This document shows, one piece after another, positions 1-6,569 of a stretch of DNA of 7,152 nucleotides (positions are counted from its first letter, which is position 1; each line of letters begins with the position of its first letter). Origin of the DNA: Deltaproteobacteria bacterium (lineage in GTDB: Bacteria > Desulfobacterota > DSM-4660 > Desulfatiglandales > HGW-15); NCBI GenBank assembly GCA_030671095.1, contig DAOVAK010000131.1:1-7152 (forward strand), read 5' to 3'. The position numbers were made by a program, and so were the translations under genes. Below the pieces are notes generated by a model, which saw only the letters and a list, made by a program, of their open reading frames with translations, did not search any database and was not told the DNA's origin.

Positions 1-1
1 T

Positions 2-382
2 GCAGTTGCTTCCATTTTAGTTCACAAAGGTATCCGTTTCGAGAACTACAGAAATTATCACGATCGTTCTGTTCAGGATTTGGCGCGTAAGGTGAAGATT
101 ATCGAGGATGGGGAAGCAAAATCAAAATATCCTGATGAGCAGTTGGCCAAAATTGAGGTCTTTTTGAAGGATGGATCAAGCCGCACGGCTATCAGCCGAA
201 ATCCTCGCTTTCTGGAGGATTCAGAGGTGGTGGAGAAATGCAGAGCATATCTCAGTCGGGTCTTAGACAACGGAGCCTGCAGTCAATTTATTGAAATCGT
301 TCAATCCCTTGAGACGTTGGATGATGTAAATGAACTCACTCGGCTTCTCGACAGGGATATGTGGTCTATCTCCAAAGGATGA
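2..382 (+). CDS. MmgE/PrpD family protein, C-terminal part (5' end outside window)
   Basis: The frame is open from the first bases of the window to a TGA at 380-382, giving 126 visible residues with no start, so this is the tail of a longer gene (family members usually have about 450-500 residues). A TTG at 80 in the same frame is not a credible start, because good family-like sequence precedes it (HKGIRFENYRNYHDRSVQDLA). The visible part fits the end of the MmgE/PrpD fold: a helix ending in LARKVKI, an acidic D-G-E segment with YPDEQ, a strand of the form KIEVFLKDG, then NPRFLEDSEVVEKC as the usual 'NP...t.eev..Kf' element, and a final helix with LETLDDVNELTRLL. The family includes 2-methylcitrate dehydratase, cis-aconitate decarboxylase and many uncharacterised dehydratase-like or isomerase-like proteins; the catalytic residues lie upstream of the window. 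The next gene starts 139 bases downstream on the same strand, so they may be co-transcribed. Family assignment is firm; substrate is unknown. Confidence 0.85.
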   Translation, partial: AVASILVHKGIRFENYRNYHDRSVQDLARKVKIIEDGEAKSKYPDEQLAKIEVFLKDGSSRTAISRNPRFLEDSEVVEKCRAYLSRVLDNGACSQFIEIVQSLETLDDVNELTRLLDRDMWSISKG

Positions 383-510
383 TTGAAAGGGAAAAAGGAT
401 CTACAGACTGGCAGTAGCGATGAGATTTAAGTAACACGGTATCGAAAATAACATTTGGAGTTTTTACAAAGATTTTAAAGTTCCCACTGCACTCGTGACG
501 AGCCCAATAA

Positions 511-517
511 AGGGTGA
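511..517 (+). promoter_or_regulatory. Ribosome binding site deciding the ATG 522 start
   Basis: AGGGTGA lies four bases before ATG 522. The alternative in-frame GTG at 495 has no purine-rich site in front of it, so the start was set at 522, nine codons inside the longest frame. Confidence 0.6.
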
Positions 518-521
518 TATC

Positions 522-2459
522 ATGAAGAAACTAACCTCACTCTGTTCTTCAGGAAAGATCGGGTCACTGGTTTTAAAGAATCGTATTGTAATGCCTGGAA
601 TGGGAACAGGCACGGCCGATCTGAATGGCCGCCCCACCAGTACCATGATCGGTTATTATGCGGAACGAGCCCGAGGCGGGGCTGGTTTGATCATTACCGA
701 GGCAGCTTATTCCCGGCCGGAAACAGTCCCGTGTCAGCCGGGGAACAAGCCAAGGTATAATCTTTTGCTCAATACACCTGAGACCTTCAATGGACTCAAA
801 TCGCTGGCAGAGGCCGTCAAAAAGGAAGGCGGCCATATCGCGCTTCAAATTAATCATGCCGGGCGTTCATGTTTAAGCCAGTATGCCGTCTCGGCATCAG
901 ATATTCCCTACGGTTTAACTGGGGTCAAACCTCGCAAACTCAGTCGTGAGGAAATAGAAAAGCTTGTGAAAAAGTTTGCCCTGTCTGCACTACGAGCCAG
1001 AGAGGCTGGTTTTGACGCTGTAGAAGTTCATGGGGCTCATTTTTACCTGCTCTCGTTGTTTCTATCCCCCCTCACCAACAAGAGAGACGACGAATATGGG
1101 GATTCGCTTGAGGGGCGGGCGAGGTTCTCATTGGAGGTCGTCCAGGAGATCAAGAAAACCGTGGGGTCAGAGTTTCCAATTATTTTTCGTCTTAATGGGA
1201 CTGACCAGGTAGACGGAGGGATCACCCCGCAGGATGCTTCACAGACGGCAAGATTGCTTCAAGAGGCTGGGACTGATGCAATCCATGTCTCCGGAGGCTG
1301 TGGTGACGCCCCCTATTGGGTAGTTCCGCCGATGGCGTTGCCCAGGAATTGCTATGTTGAAGCGGCGAGCCTGGTCAAGAAGGAAGTAGATATACCCGTG
1401 ATCTGCGTGGGACGAATGCTCGACGTTGAAAATATCGATGAGAATATCGCCGAGGGGAAAATGGACTTCGCTGCTATCGGGAGAGGCTTAATTGTAGATC
1501 CATACCTGCCTCAAAAAGCGTGTGAGGGGCTGATTGAAGATATTCGGCCCTGTATTGGCTGTAATCAGGGCTGCATGCTGAGGCTCTGGCGAAATGAACC
1601 CACTACCTGTCTGGGAAATGCACGTTCTGGAAAGGAGACTCAGTATGAGCTGAAGCCGGCCACTGAAAAGAAAACCGTGGTTGTAGTAGGAGGAGGACCC
1701 GCGGGTTTGGAAGCAGCCAGGGTTTGTGCGACGAGAGGACACAATGTGGCGCTCTATGAGAATGAGGAGGTATTGGGGGGGAGGTTCAGATTAGCTGCGC
1801 TTCCGCCTCACCGGGAAGAAATCCAGAGCCTCATTGACTATTTTGAGGTACAACTGAGAAAACTGGGAGTAGATATTCATCTTGGGTCGACATTAACTCC
1901 AGAAAAGGCCGCGAGCCTGAAAAAAGATGTCATGATCATCAGCATTGGTGCTGTTCCTCTCGAGCTATATATTCCAGGCATCGATGGGGAGAATGTCGTA
2001 TATGCGGATGGTGTCTTGCTGACGGATGCCAAAGGAGTAAAGGGGAATGTGGTCGTCGTTGGGGGCGGCTTGGTAGGCCTTGAGACGGCGGAATTCCTGG
2101 CTGATCGCGGTAAAAAGGTAACCATAATAGAAATGCTGAGCGATGTCGGCCAGGATGATATTGATGTGCTGACGAAAGCACTGCTCCTGAGGAGACTCGA
2201 AGAGAAGGGAGTACAAATCCGATGTAACTGTGAGTTAGAGGCTATCACCTCCGAAGGGGTAGATATTTCTGAAGGTGGGGCATCACATAATATTGCAGCA
2301 GATACAATTGTGATGGCGGTGGGAGCAACACCAAAACGTGAGGAAGCAGAAAGGTATATTACCGCCGGTGTTGAGACTTACATAATGGGGGATTGTAGCG
2401 AGGCCGGAAATGCCCTGGACGCCATTGCGGAAGCTTATGTTACGGCAATCAGTATTTAA
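522..2459 (+). CDS. NADH:flavin oxidoreductase / 2,4-dienoyl-CoA reductase-like (FMN, 4Fe-4S, FAD)
   Basis: This 645-residue protein has the full architecture and usual length of the FadH/2-enoate reductase/BaiCD group. Residues about 1-335 form the FMN-binding old-yellow-enzyme barrel, with HGAHFYLL at 170-177 and the following FLSP..N.RDDEYG..LE.R.RF signature. Tyr175 matches the catalytic-tyrosine position of E. coli FadH. Cys344, 347, 351 and 363 (CX2CX3CX11C) should hold the 4Fe-4S cluster. Residues about 385-645 form the FAD/NAD(P)H module, with GGGPAG at 390-395 and a second GGG at 514-516. Such cytoplasmic enzymes pass hydride from NAD(P)H through FAD, the Fe-S cluster and FMN to an activated C=C bond. 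Against E. coli FadH (recalled, not aligned by program), the GWHEAR segment with its active-site histidine is replaced by GGCGDAPYW (258-266), so the substrate is probably not a standard fatty 2,4-dienoyl-CoA. Alternatives are a 2-enoate, aryl-acrylate, alicyclic or bile-acid-type reductase. The class is very secure; the substrate is open. Confidence 0.93.
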   Translation: MKKLTSLCSSGKIGSLVLKNRIVMPGMGTGTADLNGRPTSTMIGYYAERARGGAGLIITEAAYSRPETVPCQPGNKPRYNLLLNTPETFNGLKSLAEAVKKEGGHIALQINHAGRSCLSQYAVSASDIPYGLTGVKPRKLSREEIEKLVKKFALSALRAREAGFDAVEVHGAHFYLLSLFLSPLTNKRDDEYGDSLEGRARFSLEVVQEIKKTVGSEFPIIFRLNGTDQVDGGITPQDASQTARLLQEAGTDAIHVSGGCGDAPYWVVPPMALPRNCYVEAASLVKKEVDIPVICVGRMLDVENIDENIAEGKMDFAAIGRGLIVDPYLPQKACEGLIEDIRPCIGCNQGCMLRLWRNEPTTCLGNARSGKETQYELKPATEKKTVVVVGGGPAGLEAARVCATRGHNVALYENEEVLGGRFRLAALPPHREEIQSLIDYFEVQLRKLGVDIHLGSTLTPEKAASLKKDVMIISIGAVPLELYIPGIDGENVVYADGVLLTDAKGVKGNVVVVGGGLVGLETAEFLADRGKKVTIIEMLSDVGQDDIDVLTKALLLRRLEEKGVQIRCNCELEAITSEGVDISEGGASHNIAADTIVMAVGATPKREEAERYITAGVETYIMGDCSEAGNALDAIAEAYVTAISI

Positions 2460-2513
2460 TCCCTGAAAATTGTGCATGTGATAGCGATACCCTGGGTGAC
2501 TTAGCCATAAAAA

Positions 2514-2534
2514 GGGTGATCGACTGATCATCCC
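2514..2534 (+). terminator. Possible weak hairpin after the ene-reductase gene
   Basis: GGGTGATC and GATCATCCC form an eight-pair stem with one bulged base around a GACT loop, 54 bases after the stop. It is followed only by CAGATTTCTCTC, not a clean T-run, so it may be a weak terminator, an mRNA-end stabiliser or chance. Confidence 0.3.
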
Positions 2535-2598
2535 CAGATTTCTCTCATGGATTTCAATATTCCTAAATTGAATCAGCGGGAATTTTGTGTGAGGGGAG

Positions 2599-2606
2599 AA
2601 GGAGGG
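2599..2606 (+). promoter_or_regulatory. Strong ribosome binding site deciding the ATG 2612 start
   Basis: AAGGAGGG ends five bases before ATG 2612. The longer frame beginning with TTG at 2585 would translate through this site, so it was rejected as the start. Confidence 0.75.
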
Positions 2607-2611
2607 AAGGT

Positions 2612-3394
2612 ATGACTAGGGGCTACATTATTCCCTTGGATTTAGGGGATTGCTTTATGGACAAGAGTGATTCGTACTGGCGGCGAGGTGCTGGGGAGAA
2701 GTTGAAGAACAAAATTATAGCCGCGTATATTGGGGGCGCGACAAAGAAGATTGTGGTTGATACTGGGACTTCCAATCTGGAGCATTGTGCTAAATATCAT
2801 CCGTATATCGACTGGGAACCCCGCAAACCTGAGCAAGAGCTAGCTGCGCAGCTTGCAAAGGTAGGGGTGAAGCCGGAAGAGATTGATATTGTTATCCTGA
2901 CACATCTTCATTGGGATCATGTTGGCGGTGTGACGCAGTTTCCGAACGCTGAGTTCATCGTTTCCCGGGAAGAACTGAGGTTTGCGTTGGATCCAGTTCC
3001 CGTTTTTTACAATGGGTATGAGGCTCTTCAGATCGGGATGGAACCGATGTTTCTGAAGGTTATCGAGCGGATGAGAACTGTAGAGATGAAGGAAAAAGAA
3101 ATTCTCAAGGGAATTCGGGTGATACCGCTTCCCGGTCATACTCCGGGTTCGATTGGCGTTGTAGTTGATACTGAAAAGGGCCCATACGTTATTGCCGGGG
3201 ACGCGGTTTCCAAGTATGGGAATCTGGAGGGAGCTCCTGAGGGGCGTTTACCTTATCTGATGACCGGTATCTATACAGACATGGAGGCGATGTGGAGGAG
3301 TTTTGAACTTATTGATGAGATCGTGGAGGGAGACTACTCCAGGGTGATTCCAGGCCACGATCCTGATGCCTTTGAAAAGGAGAGATATCCTTAA
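2612..3394 (+). CDS. Metallo-beta-lactamase-fold hydrolase, N-acyl-homoserine-lactonase-like
   Basis: The 260-residue product has a complete dinuclear zinc site. HLHWDH occupies 98-103 (ligands His98, His100, Asp102, His103), His176 lies in PGHTPG, Asp197 in AGDAV and His249 in PGHDP. The order and spacing match the AttM/AiiA-type lactonase branch of the superfamily, and the length is close to that of AiiA (about 250). No signal peptide is visible, so it should be cytoplasmic. Family members open lactone rings, but many relatives act on other esters or thioesters. Beside an ene-reductase and carboxylic-acid dehydratases, opening a lactone or hydrolysing a CoA ester formed in the same pathway is at least as plausible as quorum quenching; that is inference. 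It lies 152 bases after the ene-reductase on the same strand and has its own strong ribosome site. Fold and metal site are secure; the substrate is not known. Confidence 0.9.
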   Translation: MTRGYIIPLDLGDCFMDKSDSYWRRGAGEKLKNKIIAAYIGGATKKIVVDTGTSNLEHCAKYHPYIDWEPRKPEQELAAQLAKVGVKPEEIDIVILTHLHWDHVGGVTQFPNAEFIVSREELRFALDPVPVFYNGYEALQIGMEPMFLKVIERMRTVEMKEKEILKGIRVIPLPGHTPGSIGVVVDTEKGPYVIAGDAVSKYGNLEGAPEGRLPYLMTGIYTDMEAMWRSFELIDEIVEGDYSRVIPGHDPDAFEKERYP

Positions 3395-3613
3395 TGGTAC
3401 TGAAGGATGAACAAATGTGTTTTCCAAGGACTCCCTGCGTTTATTCAAGGCTGTCTAATCTCTATTGGACCCGAAACGAAATATGTCCTCATAATCGGAC
3501 TTCGCCTTGATCCACTGTGTCCCTCGTCTAAAGGGTATCCTCACCAGAAAGACGAAGTGTTCCATGAATGGGTGAGATTCGAGTGTATCTTATGAGATCT
3601 TTGGGAGGTCCTC

Positions 3614-3754
3614 GTGGCATTGGATACCATTACAACTGGTCCACAAGATGTTCCATTTCTTCCCCAGGTTTTGGGGAGTTACACCTACAACTCAAGAAAC
3701 CAGTTCAAGGTTTTTTTTGGGGGGTTCGCCGTCTCCTCCAAGTGCTTTACTTAA
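3614..3754 (+). CDS. Possible 46-residue small protein or leader peptide
   Basis: GTG 3614 is preceded by TTGGGAGG (3601-3608) at good spacing. The frame runs 46 codons to TAA 3752-3754, ending two bases before the ATG of the secreted repeat protein. The product begins VALDTITTGPQDVPFLPQ and ends SSKCFT; it has no recognisable domain, no signal peptide and no transmembrane segment. The stop-to-start geometry would allow translational coupling, which would help explain why ATG 3757 has only an AAGG directly abutting it. The frame crosses the T8G6 tract, so its length depends on that tract being read correctly. It may be a chance ORF; the ribosome site and the tight junction are the only support. 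Confidence 0.25.
   Translation: MALDTITTGPQDVPFLPQVLGSYTYNSRNQFKVFFGGFAVSSKCFT
3711..3724 (+). repeat. T8G6 double homopolymer tract
   Basis: Eight T followed directly by six G lie 33 bases upstream of the repeat-protein start. Such tracts are prone to slippage in replication, and to sequencing error. It falls inside the 46-codon ORF and inside the in-frame upstream extension of the repeat-protein gene. Confidence 0.8.
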
Positions 3755-3756
3755 GG

Positions 3757-3864
3757 ATGAAACGAAAAACGCAACTGAGGGTAGTCAAGCCCAAAATAAG
3801 ACGAAAAATTAGGGTCTTGGTGTCGGTGCTTCCATTGTTATTCCCCATATGTGATACATATGCT
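3757..3864 (+). other. Sec-type signal peptide coding region
   Basis: Residues 1-36 have a strongly basic n-region of about 19 residues, a hydrophobic stretch of about 12 and an A-x-A-like end at TYA before TSEPNL. The n-region is longer than usual. This signal is the main reason for choosing ATG 3757 as the start. Confidence 0.7.
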
Positions 3865-4992
3865 ACATCGGAGCCAAATTTGATCAAAGACATCAACCTA
3901 AGTGGCAATTCGTACCCTCAGTATCTCACAACCGTGAACGACACGCTCTTCTTCAGAGCCGATGATGGGAGCAATGGTGTGGAGTTGTGGAAGAGCGACG
4001 GGACATCTGCGGGCACGGTGATGGTAAGAGACATCAATCCGACTGGCGGTTCCCACCCTTACTACTTCACGGATGTGAGCGGCACGCTGTTCTTCAGAGC
4101 CAATAACGGGACCGATGGCGTGGAGTTGTGGAAGAGCGACGGGACGCTTGCAGGCACAATAATGGTGAGAGATATCAACCCCGGGGACAATTCGTTTCCC
4201 CAGTTTCTTACCACCGTGAACGGGGCGCTCTTCTTCCATGCCAACGACGGGACTACGGGCTTTGAACTCTGGAAGAGCGACGGGACGCCTGATGGTACCG
4301 TAATGGTTAAAGACATCAACCCAGGGGGCAGTTCGTTCCCTCACTACCTCACCAGCATGAGCGGCACGCTGTTCTTCCATGCCGACGACGGGACGCATGG
4401 TTTGGAGCTGTGGAAGTCCGATGGAACACCTGCAGGCACCGTGATGGTCAAGGATATCAATTCGGAAGGTGAGACGTACCCATATCATCTCACCAACGTG
4501 AGCGGCACGCTGTTCTTCCATGCCAATGACGGGGTCCATGGCGTGGAGCTGTGGAAGAGCGATGGTACACCCGATGGCACTGTGATGGTAAAAGACATCA
4601 ACCCTACTGGCAATTCATTCCCTTATTCTCTTACTGGCGCGAAAGGAATCCTATTCTTACAAGCAAATAACGGAACTAATGGTTTGGAGCTGTGGAAGAG
4701 CAATGGAACACCTGCAGGCACCGTGATGGTCAAAGACATTAATCCAAAGGGTGGTTCCTACCCCCAGTATCTCACCGACGTAAACGGGACGCTCTTCTTC
4801 CATGCCGATGATGGGTCGAATGGTTTTGAGCTCTGGAAGAGCAACGGGACGACTGTAGGAACGGTAATGGTCAAAGATATTAACCCGACGGGAAGTTCGT
4901 CACCTCGGTTTCTCACCAATGTGAACGGTACACTATTCTTCACCGCCGATGACGGTATCGACGGGTGGGAGTTGTGGGTCCATCATCCGTGA
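3757..4992 (+). CDS. Secreted ELWxxDGT-repeat protein
   Basis: From ATG 3757 the product has 411 residues. It opens with a lysine/arginine-rich stretch (MKRKTQLRVVKPKIRRKIR), a hydrophobic core VLVSVLPLLFPI and a likely signal-peptidase site after TYA (Ala36). Cys32 does not sit in a lipobox, so a lipoprotein is unlikely. The mature part is almost entirely eight tandem 47-residue repeats, each of the type MVKDINP-G-S-P--LT-VNGTLFF-ADDG--G-ELWKSDGT. This is the ELWxxDGT repeat known in exported proteins of various bacteria, with no established function. Alternating short strands suggest a beta-propeller or solenoid (inference). No catalytic motif, cell-wall anchor, transmembrane helix or sorting domain is visible, so it is predicted to be periplasmic or extracellular. 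The frame could extend upstream to ATG 3568, but that would bury the signal peptide and has no ribosome site. It separates two groups of metabolic genes and is probably transcribed separately. Confidence 0.85.
   Translation: MKRKTQLRVVKPKIRRKIRVLVSVLPLLFPICDTYATSEPNLIKDINLSGNSYPQYLTTVNDTLFFRADDGSNGVELWKSDGTSAGTVMVRDINPTGGSHPYYFTDVSGTLFFRANNGTDGVELWKSDGTLAGTIMVRDINPGDNSFPQFLTTVNGALFFHANDGTTGFELWKSDGTPDGTVMVKDINPGGSSFPHYLTSMSGTLFFHADDGTHGLELWKSDGTPAGTVMVKDINSEGETYPYHLTNVSGTLFFHANDGVHGVELWKSDGTPDGTVMVKDINPTGNSFPYSLTGAKGILFLQANNGTNGLELWKSNGTPAGTVMVKDINPKGGSYPQYLTDVNGTLFFHADDGSNGFELWKSNGTTVGTVMVKDINPTGSSSPRFLTNVNGTLFFTADDGIDGWELWVHHP
3877..4989 (+). repeat. Eight in-frame tandem repeats, 141-base period
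   Basis: Units begin at 3877, 4018, 4159, 4300, 4441, 4582, 4723 and 4864. The ELW codons begin at 3982, 4123, 4264, 4405, 4546, 4687, 4828 and 4969, exactly 141 bases apart with no insertion or deletion. The last unit has 42 residues, stops after ELWVHHP and lacks the SDGTxxGT tail. Similarity is visible at DNA level as well as protein level (for example shared GAGCTGTGGAAG blocks), so the array arose by duplication within the gene. Confidence 0.95.
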
Positions 4993-5034
4993 AAGAAGCG
5001 GTAATCTAGGCCAGGCTCAATTTAACTGTCTGCT

Positions 5035-5077
5035 CGGGCTGTTGCCCGTAATTTAATTGTGCCCGGCTGTTAGCTGG
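5035..5077 (+). terminator. Two adjacent small hairpins after the repeat-protein gene
   Basis: CGGGC-TGTT-GCCCG (5035-5048) is followed by TAATTTAATTG, then CCGGCT-GTT-AGCTGG (5063-5077, one G-T pair). The first stem followed by an A/T-rich stretch looks like a weak intrinsic terminator 43 bases after the stop codon. Neither has a proper T-run, so the call is tentative. Confidence 0.35.
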
Positions 5078-5257
5078 CGCTCTAGCGATCAAAGGCGGAT
5101 AATCAATGAGGGATAGTGAAGGGACGAAGAAACAAAGGTACCTCGGGGGCGATATAAAATCGTAGCCGGACAATGGGGTTGGTGATCGCAAACGGTTGGT
5201 AATTAAGCCTTTCTGTGTTCTGTATTTGAAGGCTAACATACCGGAAGGGGGATAACC

Positions 5258-6511
5258 ATGGGAAAGACTATAGCGGAGAAAATCCTTGCTGAGCACAGCG
5301 GAAAAGATGTATCTGCCGGCGATTATGTGGTGGTGAACCTTGATTTTATGTATATGCCCGACACCTCTTCCCCCCTGACCATTGACCTGCTGCGGCAGTT
5401 CAAGATGGACCGGGCCCAATACCCGAAGCGGACCGTGTTTATGTTCGATCATTGCGTGCCTGCGCCCCGGATGGAGATGGCCAACTGGCACAAAAAAGTT
5501 CGTGAGTTTGCAGAACAGGTGGGGGCAAAGGTGCATGATGTAGGGGATGGTATTCTTCACCAGGTGGCAGCAGAAAGTTACATCGAGCCCGGCTGGATTG
5601 TTGTGGGAGGTGATTCCCACACCTGTACGGAGGGGGCGTTCGGAGCTTTAGCAACGGGCATGGGCTCCACTGACTTAGGGGTTGCGATCGCCCAGGGGAA
5701 GACATGGATGCGGGTGCCTGAGACATTGAAATTCCAGGTGGGAGGGGAGATGCCCCGCGGTGTTTATCCAAAGGACCTCATCCTATACATAATTGGTCAG
5801 ATAACGGCTGACGGGGCTACCTATCATGCTATGGAGTTTTGTGGCTCAACCATTGAAACTATGGACATGGAAGGACGACTCACCCTTTGCAACATGGCCG
5901 TGGAGGCTGGGGCGAAGTTCGGGATTGTGGCATCTGATGAGAAGACAAGGGAGTTTCTTCGGACTCACGGCCGTGAGAGTGCTTACCGGGAAGTTCGTCC
6001 CGATCCGGACGCAGTGTACAAGAAGACGTTCGAGATTGATGCTGCTCGGCTAACACCGGTTGTTTCTCATCCCCACCAAGTGGACAACGTCAAACCCATA
6101 GAGGAGGTGGAGGGTACTCCCATTGATCAGGTCTTCGTGGGCTCCTGCACTAACGGTAGAACGGGAGATCTTCGCCTTGTAGCCAGTATACTGAATGGAA
6201 AAAAACGACATCCTCGTACTCGGTTGGTGGTTATACCAGCATCGCGGCGGGTCTATTTGGAGTGCCTTGAGGAAGGGATAATCAAGGCCCTCGTGCAGGC
6301 TGGTGCAGCTGTGGATTCTCCCGGTTGCGGCCCTTGTGCTGGGATACACCTAGGAATCCTGGGTGAGAACGAACGGTGTTTATCAACTACAAATAGAAAT
6401 TTTCATGGCCGTATGGGAGATCCTTCTAGCTTTGTGTACTTGGCATCTCCAGCAACGGCAGCGGCAACAGCGTTACACGGAAAAATTACCGATCCTAGGA
6501 AGGTGTTGTAA
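5258..6511 (+). CDS. Aconitase/isopropylmalate-isomerase family, large subunit (LeuC-like)
   Basis: The 417-residue protein matches the shorter LeuC type found in archaea and many anaerobes. ATG 5258 follows GGAAGGGGGA (5243-5252). The 4Fe-4S ligands are all present: Cys297 in GSCTNGR, and Cys357 and Cys360 in PGCGPCAG. Other family landmarks are FDH with Asp64-His65, GDSHT at 118-122 followed by a GALATGMGSTD stretch, and R/S-rich PASR near the C-terminal third. Together with the small subunit encoded next, it should form a cytoplasmic hydro-lyase that dehydrates and rehydrates a hydroxy di- or tricarboxylate. Known members act on 3-isopropylmalate (leucine synthesis), homoaconitate, citramalate/citraconate, or 2,3-dimethylmalate (nicotinate fermentation). 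No leuA or leuB lies in this window, and the other genes here look catabolic, so I do not assign the leuC symbol. The enzyme family is very secure; the substrate is unresolved. Confidence 0.93.
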   Translation: MGKTIAEKILAEHSGKDVSAGDYVVVNLDFMYMPDTSSPLTIDLLRQFKMDRAQYPKRTVFMFDHCVPAPRMEMANWHKKVREFAEQVGAKVHDVGDGILHQVAAESYIEPGWIVVGGDSHTCTEGAFGALATGMGSTDLGVAIAQGKTWMRVPETLKFQVGGEMPRGVYPKDLILYIIGQITADGATYHAMEFCGSTIETMDMEGRLTLCNMAVEAGAKFGIVASDEKTREFLRTHGRESAYREVRPDPDAVYKKTFEIDAARLTPVVSHPHQVDNVKPIEEVEGTPIDQVFVGSCTNGRTGDLRLVASILNGKKRHPRTRLVVIPASRRVYLECLEEGIIKALVQAGAAVDSPGCGPCAGIHLGILGENERCLSTTNRNFHGRMGDPSSFVYLASPATAAATALHGKITDPRKVL

Positions 6512-6556
6512 TAGGAAGTCAATCTCAGGCCTTTCTAGCCTTTCACAATCCATGAG

Positions 6557-6563
6557 AAAGGGG
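6557..6563 (+). promoter_or_regulatory. Ribosome binding site deciding the ATG 6570 start
   Basis: AAAGGGG ends six bases before ATG 6570. The in-frame ATG at 6552 would put this site inside the coding region, and the family alignment begins at MILRGKAWKFGD, so 6570 was preferred. Confidence 0.7.
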
Positions 6564-6569
6564 TGTAGC

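Larger units (their letters stand above)
3395..3756. other. 362-base intergenic/leader region without a firm gene
   Basis: Open frames here (for example one starting at ATG 3407, 62 codons, and an upstream extension of the repeat-protein frame to ATG 3568) lack good ribosome sites and resemble no family I recognise. The second half contains a 46-codon ORF with a convincing ribosome site, imperfectly repeated T/G-rich blocks near 3665-3681 and 3706-3726, and a T8G6 tract at 3711-3724. The region probably holds the promoter and leader of the secreted repeat protein, but I could not identify a convincing -35/-10 pair. There is no tRNA-like or inverted-repeat mobile-element structure. Confidence 0.5.

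Noticed and set aside
3407..3595. 62-codon ORF following the hydrolase gene
   Set aside because: AAGGA lies close to its ATG, but the product (many Cys, Pro and Ile residues in no pattern) resembles nothing and there is no other support.
3694..3716. Hairpin AAGAAACC / GGTTTTTT as a terminator
   Set aside because: The stem is almost all A-T with a G-T pair, the T-run is consumed by the stem, and a G6 run follows; it does not fit an intrinsic terminator.
3568..3756. Upstream extension of the repeat-protein frame from ATG 3568
   Set aside because: There is no ribosome site, it would place 63 residues before a good signal peptide, and the added sequence passes through the T8G6 tract without resembling the family.
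3850..3852. Cys32 of the secreted protein as a lipoprotein cysteine
   Set aside because: The preceding residues FPI do not fit a lipobox (no Gly, Ala or Ser at -1), and a better signal-peptidase I site lies at TYA.
3898..4539. A 213-codon open frame on the minus strand
   Set aside because: It runs opposite the ELWxxDGT array and is periodic because of the repeats; it has no family resemblance, while the plus-strand reading has a signal peptide and known repeats.
5106..5165. 19-codon ORF ahead of the large-subunit gene
   Set aside because: It is too short, has no clear ribosome site and no recognisable features; probably chance.
6363..6569. Longer start for the small subunit inside the large-subunit gene
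   Set aside because: The region is coding in the large-subunit frame, and the LeuD fold begins at residue 1 from ATG 6570, which has its own ribosome site.
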